Positions 15,414 to 23,750 of a DNA stretch of 27,650 bases are shown here, piece after piece. Position numbers and translations under genes: made by a program. The stretch is taken from contig JAEZMT010000187.1 in the NCBI GenBank assembly GCA_023442085.1, positions 1 through 27,650 of the forward strand, written 5' to 3'. The stretch is from Pseudomonadota bacterium (GTDB taxonomy: Bacteria > Pseudomonadota > Alphaproteobacteria > Rhizobiales > Xanthobacteraceae). The notes beneath the pieces were generated by a model. That model was not told the origin of the DNA. It worked only from the letters and a program-made list of their open reading frames with translations, and did not search any database. How positions within the stretch are numbered: position 1 is the first letter of the stretch; every line of letters starts with the position of its first letter.

Positions 15414-15465
15414 GACTGCCGAGACCTGAGCCCAAAAGCTTCCAGAACCTACCTGACGCAACGGA

Positions 15466-16221
15466 TCACTGGGCCAGAAACCCGCCGTCCACGGCCAGGA
15501 CGTGGCCCGTCACCATGGCCGCCATGGGGCTCGCAAGGAAGAGGATGGCGTCCGCCACCTCCTCCGGCTCGGCGATGCGGCCGAGCGGCATCAGCTTCTC
15601 GATGGCGGCGAGCTTGTCCGGATCGCGCATCAGGGGATCGATGAAAGGCGTACGCACCCAGGTGGGCGCAACCGCATTCACGCGGATCTTCATGGGGGCA
15701 AGCTCCACGGCCAGACCGCGGGTGAAATTCACCACAGCCCCCTTGCTGGCCTGATAGGCCGGGTTGGGATAGGGCCCACCGCCGCTCAGCCCCATGATGG
15801 ACGTGACGTTCACGATGGCGCCGCCGCCCCGCGCCGTCATGGAGGGCACCGCCGCCCGCGCGCACAGGAAGCCGCCGGTGACGTTCACGGCGAACACCTT
15901 CTGCCAGTCGGCAAGCTCAAGCTCCGTCAGACCCTTGCGGATGGAGAGGCCGGCATTGTTCACGAGGATGTCGATGCCGCCGTGCGCCGCGATCACCTGA
16001 TCGAACGCGGCTGCGACCGCCGTCTCGTCAGTCACGTCGAGCGCCAGCGCCTCGGCACCGGAGAGGCCGGCTGCCGCGCGGCCGGCCGCGTCCGCATCCC
16101 GATCAGCGAGGATGACGCGCGCGCCGGCCTCGGCCATGGCCGTCGCGGCGGCAAGGCCGATGCCGCTTGCTCCACCCGTCACCACCGCCACCTGTCCCGC
16201 CAGATCGAGCCTTCGCGCCAT
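15466..16221 (-). CDS. Short-chain dehydrogenase/reductase of unknown substrate
   Basis: A 251-residue classical SDR with TGGASGIG at 15-22, D40 at the end of the second strand (LADRD, NAD-type), NNAG at 88-91, and catalytic S141, Y156 and K160 (YQASK). The C-terminal VTGHVLAVDGGF is the usual FabG/glucose-dehydrogenase-like ending. Start MARRLDLAGQ at 16221 gives the standard length; the frame continues upstream without family similarity. It lies upstream of the second ABC operon on the same strand, but 128 bases and a palindrome separate them, so it may be transcribed on its own. It is divergent from the MFS exporter at 16378. No specific reaction can be assigned. Confidence 0.85.
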   Translation of the reverse strand: MARRLDLAGQVAVVTGGASGIGLAAATAMAEAGARVILADRDADAAGRAAAGLSGAEALALDVTDETAVAAAFDQVIAAHGGIDILVNNAGLSIRKGLTELELADWQKVFAVNVTGGFLCARAAVPSMTARGGGAIVNVTSIMGLSGGGPYPNPAYQASKGAVVNFTRGLAVELAPMKIRVNAVAPTWVRTPFIDPLMRDPDKLAAIEKLMPLGRIAEPEEVADAILFLASPMAAMVTGHVLAVDGGFLAQ

Positions 16222-16377
16222 GTCCCGTCCCCGGTTCCGCTGCGCCGCGGCCGCGGCGAGAAGAGCGTTGATAGAAGATCGCGCCATCGATCTCCAGCAA
16301 TGCGCCGCGGGCCGTGCCCCATGACAAGCGCTGCGGGCTTCGACTAGAACTCTGCCGGACACAGCGACGATGGATCG

Positions 16378-17877
16378 ATGGACCAGGGACTTCCAGGCAG
16401 CGCCGCGCCCACGCCCAGCCGTCTTGTTCAGAGGCTCGCCCGCCTCATGCAGGAACCCGCACCCATCGGGGCGCTGGAACGGCTGCCGGGGCATTCCTGG
16501 ATTGTCGTCGGCCTCGTGTCCATCGGCGCCTTCGTCGGCCAGCTCGACGCCACCATCGTCCAGCTCGCCTTGCCCACCCTGGCGAGCACGTTCGACGCCG
16601 GGCTCCATGCCGTGAGCTGGGTGTCGCTCGGCTATCTCGTGGCCTTCGCATCCTTCCTGCCGATCTTCGGGCGCGTGTGCCAGATGTATGGGCGCAAGAC
16701 GCTCTATCTCGTCGGCTATCTCGTGTTCGTCGCGTCGAGCGCCCTGTGCGCGCTGGCACCCGACCTGCCCTCGCTGGTGGCGGCGCGGGTGGTGCAGGGC
16801 ATCGGCGGGGCGCTGCTGGGCGCCAACAGCATCGCGATCCTCGTCGCTGCCGTGCAGGAGGAGAAGCGCGGGCGGGCGCTGGGCATCTTCGCGGCGGCAC
16901 AGGCCATCGGTATGAGCGCGGGGCCGGCGGTGGGCGGCATCGTGCTCGGCGCGCTGGGATGGCCTTGGATTTTCTGGCTCACCGTGCCGTTCGGCCTCCT
17001 TGCGGCGGTCGCCGGCTGGATCGCCCTGCCCCGTACATGCGGTGCACGACCCGAAGCACGATTCGACGGGCTGGGCGCGCTTCTCCTCGCGCCGGCTCTG
17101 GTCATCCTGGTGCGTGCGCTGAACCACGCCGCCGGCTGGGGGCTGACCTCCCCTGAGACGATCGGCAGCGTCGTGCTCTCGGCCGGGCTCATCTGGCTGC
17201 TGGTGCGGCAGGAGCGGCGCGCGGCGTTTCCGCTCGTGAACCTCAAGCTGTTCACAAATCCCGGCTTCGCGCTCGGCGCGTCGGCCGTGGTGCTCGGCTA
17301 TGCCATGCTCTACGCCATGTTCTTCCTCATGTCGTTCCTGCTGGAGCACGGCTACGGCGAACGCGCGTGGGAAGCGGGCCTGCGCCTCGCCGTCATCCCG
17401 GTCATCCTCGGTCTGGTGGCACCCTTCAGCGGCGGCCTCGCCGATCGCATCGGAATCCGGGTGCTGGGGGCCGGGGGGATGGGCGTGTGCCTGCTCGGCC
17501 TCATGGTGCTCGGCCTCGGCGTCGGCGACCCCGCGGCGAGCCAGCTGATGAGTTTCGCCGCCTTCATGCTGTTCGGCGCCGGGCTCGGCCTGTTCATCGC
17601 CCCCAACAATCACGCCACCCTCAAGGCCGCGCCCCCGGAGCTGGCGACGCAGGCCGGCTCTCTCTTGAACCTGATGCGGGTGCTCGGCACCAGTCTCGGC
17701 GTCGCGGGGGCCACCTCCACCCTGTCACTTGGCCTGAAGCAGGCCGGCGGGATGACGGACCGGATGAAGGACGTCTCCGGCCCGGCGCTGGTCGGTGCCG
17801 TGGAGTGGGGGCTTGTTCTCGTCGCCGTCATGGCGCTCATTGCCGCAGTCCTCTGCCTTCTAAGGCCACGTTCCTAA
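16378..17877 (+). CDS. MFS multidrug-type transporter, DHA2 family (14 helices)
   Basis: A 499-residue inner-membrane drug:proton antiporter-like protein. The diagnostic motif of the 14-helix family, QLDATIVQLALPTLA, lies in the first helix; GRVCQMYGRKTLYLVGYLVF is motif A after helix 2, RVVQGIGGALLGANS follows in helix 4, and GPAVGGIVLGALGWPWIFWL is motif C. Hydrophobic segments continue to the C-terminus in numbers consistent with 14 helices. It has no membrane-fusion partner gene beside it. The start is uncertain: ATG 16378 has no clear ribosome binding site, and ATG 16447 (residue 24) is equally possible. It is divergent from the SDR with 156 bases between; no regulator gene adjoins it. 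The substrate is unknown, and export of a toxic compound or metabolite is the usual role. Confidence 0.85.
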   Translation: MDQGLPGSAAPTPSRLVQRLARLMQEPAPIGALERLPGHSWIVVGLVSIGAFVGQLDATIVQLALPTLASTFDAGLHAVSWVSLGYLVAFASFLPIFGRVCQMYGRKTLYLVGYLVFVASSALCALAPDLPSLVAARVVQGIGGALLGANSIAILVAAVQEEKRGRALGIFAAAQAIGMSAGPAVGGIVLGALGWPWIFWLTVPFGLLAAVAGWIALPRTCGARPEARFDGLGALLLAPALVILVRALNHAAGWGLTSPETIGSVVLSAGLIWLLVRQERRAAFPLVNLKLFTNPGFALGASAVVLGYAMLYAMFFLMSFLLEHGYGERAWEAGLRLAVIPVILGLVAPFSGGLADRIGIRVLGAGGMGVCLLGLMVLGLGVGDPAASQLMSFAAFMLFGAGLGLFIAPNNHATLKAAPPELATQAGSLLNLMRVLGTSLGVAGATSTLSLGLKQAGGMTDRMKDVSGPALVGAVEWGLVLVAVMALIAAVLCLLRPRS

Positions 17878-18055
17878 AGGTTTTTGCCTCGTGGTGCGGC
17901 ATTCAGGCATCGGGCTGGGAGGGGCGTTTCACGCGCCTGCGTATCGACGCCGCCGGTCGCCCCGTCTATGGTCCAGCTGCGTCCTGCAGGTTGCATCGCA
18001 CCCATCCGCGGCCGGATGATGCGCATCCCTGACGGGACTGCCAGGAGCGGACGCC

Positions 18056-19450
18056 ATGGATTTCGATCCCGTCACCCTCGCACGCATGCAGTTTGCGTTC
18101 ACGGTCTCGTTCCACGTCATCTTTCCCGCCTTCACCATCGGCCTGTCCGCCTTCATTGCGACTCTGGAGCTGATCTGGCTGAAGACGGGCAAGGACGTAT
18201 TCCATCGCCTCGCGCGCTTCTGGACCAAGATATTCGCCGTGTCCTTCGCCATGGGCGTCGTCTCCGGCATCGTGCTGTCCTACCAGTTCGGCACCAACTG
18301 GAGCCGCTACGCCGAATTCGTCGGCTCGGTGATCGCGCCGCTCATCGGCTTCGAAGTGCTCACCGCCTTCTTCCTGGAAGCGACCTTCCTCGGCATCATG
18401 CTGTTCGGCTGGAACCGGGTGCCGCCGTGGCTGCACGTCCTGTCCTGCTGCGTGGTGGCGTTCGGCACCTTCATGTCGGCGTTCTGGATTCTCGCCGCCA
18501 ACAGCTGGATGCAGACGCCGGCCGGCTACGAAATCCGCGACGGCGTCGGCTATCCGCTCGACTGGCTTCAGATCATCTTCAACCCGAGCTTCCACTGGCG
18601 CCTGCCGCACATGCTGCTCGCCGCCTACCTCACAACCTCGCTGGTGGTGCTCTCGGTGGGCGCGCGCTACCTGCTCGCCGGCAAGTTCAAGGAAGAATCA
18701 CGGGTTATGATGGTGATGGGCATCGGCATGCTCGCCATCGTCGGTCCCATCCAGGCGTTCGTCGGCGACAGCCACGGCCTGAACACCGCGCACTACCAGC
18801 CGGCCAAGATCGCGGCGGTGGAGGCGCATTGGGACAGCACCAAGCCCGCGCCCCTCGTCCTGTTCGCATGGCCGGACGAGAAGGCCGAGAAGAACCTGTT
18901 CGAGATTTCGATCCCGAACGGCGCCTCGCTGATGATCACCCACAGCCTCGGCGGACTCTTCCCCGGCCTCAAGGATTTCCCGCCGCAGGATCGCCCGCCG
19001 GTGTTCGGCCCCTTCTTCGGCTTCCGCGCCATGGTGGGCGTGGGCGTCATCATGATCCTGCTGGGGTGGATCGGCGCCTGGCTGATCTTCAAGGGGCGTG
19101 AGACCACCACCCGCTGGTATCTCGTCGTCACCTCATGGTGCTGGCCGCTGGGCTTCATCGCCATCCTCGCCGGCTGGATCGTGACCGAGCAGGGCCGCCA
19201 GCCCTGGGTGGTGGAAGGGCTGCTGCGCACCGAGGATGCCATGTCGCCCCTTGCCGGCTGGACGGTGGGGCTGTCGCTGACTCTGTTCGTGGTGATCTAC
19301 GCGGTGATCTTCGCCACCGGCATCCACTTCATGAACCGGCTGATCGTGCGCGGTCCCGACCAGACCCTCATCCAGCCGCCCGCCCACGAGCGCCCCACCC
19401 GCCCCCTCGCCGCCGCCCATGGCGAGGGCCAGATGACCCCGGGGACCTGA
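18056..19450 (+). CDS. cydA: Cytochrome bd-type quinol oxidase subunit I, short Q-loop (CIO type)
   Basis: A 464-residue inner-membrane subunit that oxidises quinol and carries the hemes reducing oxygen to water. Expected heme ligands are visible: H20 (heme b595 or d side, FTVSFHVIFPAF), H185 (WRLPHM) and M326 (GFRAMVGVG) for b558, with E100 and E108 in IGFEVLTAFFLEATFLG and the conserved TEQGRQPW near 377-384. It is about 60 residues shorter than E. coli CydA and lacks most of the long Q-loop insertion, which places it with the cyanide-insensitive oxidases. AGGAG precedes the start. cydB follows after 27 bases. No cydDC or cydX gene is in view. No FNR/FixK-type TTGAT-N4-ATCAA box was found in the 178 bases upstream. 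Confidence 0.94.
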   Translation: MDFDPVTLARMQFAFTVSFHVIFPAFTIGLSAFIATLELIWLKTGKDVFHRLARFWTKIFAVSFAMGVVSGIVLSYQFGTNWSRYAEFVGSVIAPLIGFEVLTAFFLEATFLGIMLFGWNRVPPWLHVLSCCVVAFGTFMSAFWILAANSWMQTPAGYEIRDGVGYPLDWLQIIFNPSFHWRLPHMLLAAYLTTSLVVLSVGARYLLAGKFKEESRVMMVMGIGMLAIVGPIQAFVGDSHGLNTAHYQPAKIAAVEAHWDSTKPAPLVLFAWPDEKAEKNLFEISIPNGASLMITHSLGGLFPGLKDFPPQDRPPVFGPFFGFRAMVGVGVIMILLGWIGAWLIFKGRETTTRWYLVVTSWCWPLGFIAILAGWIVTEQGRQPWVVEGLLRTEDAMSPLAGWTVGLSLTLFVVIYAVIFATGIHFMNRLIVRGPDQTLIQPPAHERPTRPLAAAHGEGQMTPGT

Positions 19451-19477
19451 CCCACGGACGCGCAGGAGGACTAGGCC

Positions 19478-20482
19478 ATGGAATGGTATCTCCCCGTCAT
19501 CTGGGGCTTCATCATCGGCGTCGCGGTCATCATGTACGTGGTGCTCGACGGCTTCGACCTCGGCATTGGCATCCTCTTCCCCTTCGCCAAGGAGGAGCGG
19601 GAACGCGATGTCATGATGAACACCGTCGCCCCTTTCTGGGACGGCAACGAGACTTGGCTCATCCTCGGCGGCGGCGGCCTGTGGGTGGCCTTTCCCAAGG
19701 CCTATGCCGTGGTGATGCCGGCGCTCTATCTGCCGGTTATCATCATGCTGCTCGCGCTGGTGTTCCGGGGCGTCGCCTTTGAGTTCCGCTGGGTGGCGGC
19801 CTCCAGCCGGCGGCTGTGGAACTTCGCGTTCTCGGCCGGCTCGCTGGTGGCGGCCTTCTTCCAGGGCATCATCCTGGGCGGGCTCCTCCAGGGCATCACG
19901 GTGAAGGATGGTGCCTTCGCCGGCGGTCCGCTCGACTGGGCGACGCCCTTCGCGCTCCTGTGTGGCGTCGGCGTCGTGGTGGGCTATGCGTTGCTCGGCG
20001 CCACATGGCTGCTGGTGAAAACCGAAGGCACCGTCGCCGACCGGGCGCGCAGCCACGCCATCCCCCTGCTCCTCGGCGTCATCGTGCTGATGGGGCTGGT
20101 GAGCCTGTGGACCCCGCTGGCGTTCGACCGGATCGCGACGCGCTGGTTCTCGCGGCCCAACATCTTCCTGCTGGCACCGGTGCCCATCGTCACCGCCGCG
20201 CTGGCCTATCTCGTCTGGCACTGGCTGCGCACCGGGCGGGAGATGCTGCCGTTCTTCGGCACCATCGGCTTGTTCGTGCTCGGCTTCGCAGGCCTCGCCA
20301 TCTCCACCTTTCCTTACCTGGTGCCGCCGAGCCTCACCGTGTGGCAGACGGCGGCCGCCCCGCCCAGCCAGATCCTGATGCTGTTCGGCGTCATCTTCCT
20401 GCTGCCGGTGGTGCTGGGTTACATCGTCTTCGTCTACTGGATCTTCCGCGGCAAGGTGCGGGAAGGCGAAGGCTACCACTGA
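19478..20482 (+). CDS. cydB: Cytochrome bd-type quinol oxidase subunit II
   Basis: A 334-residue membrane partner of subunit I. Its N-terminus WYLPVIWGFIIGVAVIMYVV and DGFDLGIGILFPF are strongly conserved in CydB/CioB, as are APFWDGNETWLILGGGGLWVAFPKAY at about 51-76 and the C-terminal VPPSLTVWQTAAAPPSQILM region. About eight hydrophobic helices are visible. A strong AGGAGG precedes the start, and it forms an operon with subunit I. The oxidase would sustain respiration at low oxygen or when the heme-copper oxidases are inhibited. The protein is about 45 residues shorter than E. coli CydB, as usual for the CIO group. Confidence 0.94.
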   Translation: MEWYLPVIWGFIIGVAVIMYVVLDGFDLGIGILFPFAKEERERDVMMNTVAPFWDGNETWLILGGGGLWVAFPKAYAVVMPALYLPVIIMLLALVFRGVAFEFRWVAASSRRLWNFAFSAGSLVAAFFQGIILGGLLQGITVKDGAFAGGPLDWATPFALLCGVGVVVGYALLGATWLLVKTEGTVADRARSHAIPLLLGVIVLMGLVSLWTPLAFDRIATRWFSRPNIFLLAPVPIVTAALAYLVWHWLRTGREMLPFFGTIGLFVLGFAGLAISTFPYLVPPSLTVWQTAAAPPSQILMLFGVIFLLPVVLGYIVFVYWIFRGKVREGEGYH

Positions 20483-20483
20483 G

Positions 20484-20516
20484 GGCTGCGCCAGACCCGG
20501 TCGGCCCGGCACAGCC
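20484..20516. terminator. Probable terminator hairpin between cydB and the ferritin gene
   Basis: GGCTGCGCC and GGCACAGCC pair over 8 of 9 positions around a 15-base loop, immediately after the cydB stop and before the convergent ferritin stop, and are followed by a short TTTA on the plus strand. Position supports a terminator, possibly serving both genes; the T tract is weak. Confidence 0.45.
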
Positions 20517-20526
20517 TTTACCTCAC

Positions 20527-21018
20527 TCACGCAGCCAGACCAGCGAGTTCCTTGTCGATGAAATAGGCGGCGTGGGGCCCGTCGCCGATCAGATCGATCC
20601 GGTCAAGGATCTTGCGGCACAGCTTCTCTTCCTCGTGCTGCTCGCGGGAAAACCATTCGAGGAAAGAATCCGTCTCGAAGCTGTTTTCCGCACGGGCGAG
20701 GGTGATGGCCTCGACGATGTGCGCCGTCACCTTGCGCTCCTCTTCCTGGATGCGCTGGAACAGCTCGCGCACGGTGCCGGCGGAGATCACCGGCCGCTGG
20801 TGACCATGCAGCGCGATCTGGGCGCCGAGGTCGTCGAGGAACTCGAAGAACTTCAGCATGTGCCCCATCTCTTCCTTGGCGTGGCCGAGAAGGAACCGCG
20901 TGACACCCTCGAACTTGTGCGCGGAAGCCCAGGCTGCCGCCTGGGTATAGACGTGATGGGCCTCCATCTCGCCGTTCAACAGCTCGTTCAGCTTGGCTTC
21001 CAGCTTGTCGCTTACCAT
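20527..21018 (-). CDS. ftnA: Ferritin (FtnA-like iron storage protein)
   Basis: A 163-residue four-helix-bundle protein that oxidises and stores iron in a 24-subunit cage. The ferroxidase residues of E. coli FtnA all occur at the same numbers: E17 (NGEMEAHH), E50 and H53 (AKEEMGHM), E94 (QEEER), Q127 and E130 (REQHEEE). It lacks the heme-ligand methionine pattern of bacterioferritin. The start at 21018 is preceded by GGAGA at good spacing, while the frame upstream is not conserved. It is monocistronic and convergent with the cytochrome bd operon. Two TGGATCAA direct repeats at 21147-21154 and 21161-21168 lie in the 256-base upstream region; no recognisable Irr or Fur box was seen. Confidence 0.92.
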   Translation of the reverse strand: MVSDKLEAKLNELLNGEMEAHHVYTQAAAWASAHKFEGVTRFLLGHAKEEMGHMLKFFEFLDDLGAQIALHGHQRPVISAGTVRELFQRIQEEERKVTAHIVEAITLARAENSFETDSFLEWFSREQHEEEKLCRKILDRIDLIGDGPHAAYFIDKELAGLAA

Positions 21019-21274
21019 CGCAGTCTCCAAAGAGAGAGAACCGCCCGCGCTCAAGCGCGGCGGAACCGGGAAGAACGGCCGGGGTGGGTATCTACCGTCG
21101 CGCCATGGCCGCGCTTCCCGCACGGGTGTGCCGGACGCCGACGCAATGGATCAATCGAACTGGATCAAACTGAAGCCAGATTTGCGTTCGACCAAATTGA
21201 AGTGCCAAGCTTAATCCGTGGCCTTGCGGCGGCTTAAGCCAGCTTTTTGACCGATTCCGATCTGCGGAGGAGAG

Positions 21275-22099
21275 CTATTCTGCCGCATCGGGCAGCGCAC
21301 TGCCGAACAGTCCCAATTGCTGCTCGCGTACCGGCGCGAAGGACCGGCGGTGGTGCAGGCAGGGGCCGTGGGTGACCAGCGCGGTGCTGTGCTCGGCCGT
21401 CGCGTAGCCCATGTGCCGCTCGAAGCCATAGGCCGGAAAGGCCGCGCCCACAGAGGCCATCAGCCGGTCCCGCACCACCTTGGCGACGATGGAAGCGGCG
21501 GCGATGGAGGCGATGAGCCCGTCCCCGCCGATGATCGCCTCGACCGCGCACGGCACCTTGGGTGGATCGTTGCCATCCACCAGCAGGAAGGCCGGCCGGC
21601 ACGGCAGCCCCCGCACCGCCTGCGCCAGCGCCCACAGAGTTGCCTGCCGGATGTTGTCGCGGTCGATGCGCTCCGGCGGCGCCATGGCCACTGCGACCTC
21701 GGCGGTGGCGCAGATTTCCAGATAAAGCGCCTCGCGCTTCGCCCGCGTCAGCCGCTTCGAATCGTCCAGCCCCTGCGGCACCCGCGACGGATCGAGCACG
21801 ACGGCGGCGGCGACCACGGGACCGGCCAGCGGCCCCCGTCCCACTTCGTCGGCACCCGCGACAGGCGCATGACCCTGAGCGTACAGGCCGCGCTCGCGCG
21901 CGAAATCAAGACCTGTCCACAGGGTCGCGACTGGCGCCGCCACCTTGCGCGGCCGGCCGCGCGGGCGGGCAGCCGCCTGCGGCACGACAGTCTGGCTCGG
22001 GTTCGGCTCTCGGCGCGGCGGCATCGGTCCGGTGCTCGCCCGGTGAGGCCCCGGCGACGGGCAGGCCGAGCGATTCGGCCCTGACTTCGTTGATAGCAT
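21275..22099 (-). CDS. rnhB: Ribonuclease HII with basic N-terminal extension
   Basis: A protein of up to 274 residues that cuts RNA in RNA-DNA hybrids and removes misincorporated ribonucleotides. The catalytic acids are D84 and E85 (GADEVGRGPLAGPV), D175 (LLVDGN) and D193 (IGGDG), with the family blocks LDDSKRLT and SIAAASIVAKVVRD. The catalytic domain starts near residue 78; before it lies a proline- and arginine-rich stretch with ARPRGRPRK at 45-52, an AT-hook-like core. The start is uncertain: ATG 22099 lacks a good ribosome binding site, and ATG 22024 (residue 26) keeps the basic motif and is equally likely. It is divergent from ypfJ. Confidence 0.9.
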   Translation of the reverse strand: MLSTKSGPNRSACPSPGPHRASTGPMPPRREPNPSQTVVPQAAARPRGRPRKVAAPVATLWTGLDFARERGLYAQGHAPVAGADEVGRGPLAGPVVAAAVVLDPSRVPQGLDDSKRLTRAKREALYLEICATAEVAVAMAPPERIDRDNIRQATLWALAQAVRGLPCRPAFLLVDGNDPPKVPCAVEAIIGGDGLIASIAAASIVAKVVRDRLMASVGAAFPAYGFERHMGYATAEHSTALVTHGPCLHHRRSFAPVREQQLGLFGSALPDAAE

Positions 22100-22199
22100 G
22101 GAACCGCAGCCGCGGCCGGGGATTGCTCCCCGTGCCGTGTCAGCCCATGTTCAAGGTCACGGTTCAAGCTGCCGGCGTTGGCGTCCGCGGGAGAAGAGC

Positions 22200-23093
22200 A
22201 TGCGGTGGGAGGATTTCCGCTCCAGCGACAATGTGGAAGACCGGCGCGGCAGTGGCGGCGGCGGCTTCCAGATGCCCGGGGGCCGTGGCGGCCTTGGCAT
22301 CGGAACCATCATCGTCGTTGGGCTGATCGGCTGGGCGCTGGGCATCAATCCGGCGGTTCTCATCGGCGGGCTGGAGGCCATCAACGGCGGCGGATCGCCC
22401 CAGCAAAGCGCGCCCGCCCCGCAGCGCGGCCGCCCGACCGCCCCGCCCACGGATCAGCTCGGGCGCTTCGCGGCGGCGGTCCTCGCCCAGACCGAGGACG
22501 TGTGGACCGAGCTGTTCCGCGCCGAAGGCAAGACCTATCAGGACCCGAAGCTGGTGCTGTTCTCCGGCTCCACCCGATCGGCTTGCGGCGGCGCGCAATC
22601 GGCCATGGGGCCGTTCTACTGTCCGCTCGACCAGAAGGTGTATCTCGACCTCACCTTCTTCCAGGAGATGAAGAACCGCTTCAAGGCGGGGGGCGATTTC
22701 GCGCAGGCCTATGTCATCGCCCACGAGGTCGGCCACCATGTGGAAAACCTCATCGGCATCCTGCCCAAGGTGCAGCAGGCCCAGGCCCGCGCCTCGTCTC
22801 GCGCCGAGGCGAACAACCTGTCCGTCCGCGTCGAGCTGATGGCCGATTGCCTCGCGGGCGTATGGGCCTACCACGCCAACGCACGCTACCGCATTCTGGA
22901 GCCCGGCGACGTGGAGCAGGCGCTCAATGCCGCCAGCGCCATCGGCGACGACGCGCTGCAGAAGCGCTCGCAGGGCTATGCGGTGCCCGACAGCTTCACC
23001 CACGGCACGTCGCAGCAACGGGTGACCTGGTTCACGCGTGGCCTGAAGACGGGCTCCATGCAGCAGTGCAATACCTTCTCGGGCGCGATCTGA
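22200..23093 (+). CDS. ypfJ: YpfJ-family putative neutral zinc metallopeptidase, membrane-anchored
   Basis: A 297-residue protein. It opens with the conserved MRWEDFRSSDNVEDRRG, then a glycine-rich linker, one transmembrane helix at about 32-50 and a proline-rich spacer. The rest is the YpfJ domain with a zincin motif HEVGHH (H175, E176, H179) and a downstream VELMADCLAGVWA segment (E212, D216) that can supply the third ligand. The paired cysteines C129 and C141 (SACGGAQSAMGPFYC) suggest an extracytoplasmic fold. The start at 22200 has GGAG at good spacing. The family is widespread, but its physiological substrate is unknown to me, and the peptidase activity is inferred from the motif. It is monocistronic, divergent from rnhB. 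Confidence 0.9.
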   Translation: MRWEDFRSSDNVEDRRGSGGGGFQMPGGRGGLGIGTIIVVGLIGWALGINPAVLIGGLEAINGGGSPQQSAPAPQRGRPTAPPTDQLGRFAAAVLAQTEDVWTELFRAEGKTYQDPKLVLFSGSTRSACGGAQSAMGPFYCPLDQKVYLDLTFFQEMKNRFKAGGDFAQAYVIAHEVGHHVENLIGILPKVQQAQARASSRAEANNLSVRVELMADCLAGVWAYHANARYRILEPGDVEQALNAASAIGDDALQKRSQGYAVPDSFTHGTSQQRVTWFTRGLKTGSMQQCNTFSGAI

Positions 23094-23459
23094 CGCAAAG
23101 TGGGGGATCCGTCCACCGATTCGATCGCGCAACGGGCGCTCGGAATCGTGCCCTTCGCCGCCCCGCCGGGACGACTTGAGCGCGGCAGCGGGTGCTTGCC
23201 CGCCGGCTTCCCCCTTGCCTCCAGGCGGCTGGCGTGCGAAGCAGCGTCAACGCACGGTGCCGCCGCGGGAGACCTCTCGCGCGGACCGTTCGGCGTCGGC
23301 CATTGAAACCTCTTGCAGCCTTCGCTATAGGGGCCGACAACTCATTCCGAAGGGGCCATGCGGCCATCCCTCGGCCCCGGTCGGTGCCCTGCACCATGCC
23401 TGCGCGCCACGCGGGCGGGCCGCGACCGCAAGGGCCGAGCATACGAGAGGCGTCAGTCC
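23094..23459. other. Intergenic region with the leader of the acpXL operon
   Basis: 366 bases without a convincing gene on either strand; the open frames crossing it are arginine-rich and unlike any family. It contains the sigma-70-like promoter at 23303-23331 and a leader of roughly 120 bases before acpXL. No terminator for ypfJ or riboswitch fold was recognised. Confidence 0.6.
23303..23331 (+). promoter_or_regulatory. Sigma-70-type promoter for the acpXL operon
   Basis: TTGAAA and TATAGG are separated by exactly 17 bases, four matches to TTGACA-type and four to TATAAT-type consensus, and lie about 130 bases before the acpXL start. Transcription would begin near 23338. It is the best promoter match in the gap. 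Confidence 0.5.
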
Positions 23460-23741
23460 ATGTCTTCGACGTTCGACACGGTGGCCAACATCATCGCGGA
23501 AACCTGCGACATTCCGCGCGACACCATCACGCCGGACAGCCACGCCATCGACGATCTGGGCATCGACAGCCTCGACTTCCTCGACATCGCGTTCGCCATC
23601 GACAAGGCCTTCGGCATCAAGCTGCCGCTGGAGCAGTGGACGCAGGAAGTGAACGACGGCAAGGCCACTACCGAGCAGTATTTCGTGCTCAAGAACCTCT
23701 GCGCCCGCATCGACGAGTTGGTCGCTGCGAAGGCGGCCTGA
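23460..23741 (+). CDS. acpXL: Acyl carrier protein AcpXL for very-long-chain lipid A acyl groups
   Basis: A 93-residue acyl carrier protein. The phosphopantetheine attachment serine is S37 in DDLGIDSLDFLDIAFAID. It matches rhizobial AcpXL closely, both at the start (FDTVANIIAET) and in the diagnostic C-terminal half (LPLEQWTQEVNDGK, YFVLKNLCARIDEL), which housekeeping AcpP lacks. AcpXL carries the growing 27-hydroxyoctacosanoate-type chain that LpxXL transfers to lipid A, stabilising the outer membrane. The frame is open upstream, but ATG 23460 gives the family length. It is the first gene of the cluster, with fabZXL 9 bases downstream. Identification is from remembered family sequence and from the gene order that follows. 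Confidence 0.94.
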   Translation: MSSTFDTVANIIAETCDIPRDTITPDSHAIDDLGIDSLDFLDIAFAIDKAFGIKLPLEQWTQEVNDGKATTEQYFVLKNLCARIDELVAAKAA

Positions 23742-23750
23742 GGCCGATAG

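Noticed and set aside
15415..15450. Weak GG-N10-GC (TGGAAG...GGGCT, minus strand) as a second sigma-54 promoter
   Set aside because: Apart from the invariant bases the -24 and -12 elements fit poorly, unlike the site at 7157.
17878..18055. Search for an FNR/FixK box before cydAB
   Set aside because: No TTGAT-N4-ATCAA-like sequence was found; regulation by oxygen cannot be argued from the sequence.
23032..23442. Open frame of about 136 codons on the minus strand in the ypfJ-acpXL gap
   Set aside because: Arginine-rich with no domain, runs into ypfJ antisense, and lies over the likely acpXL promoter.
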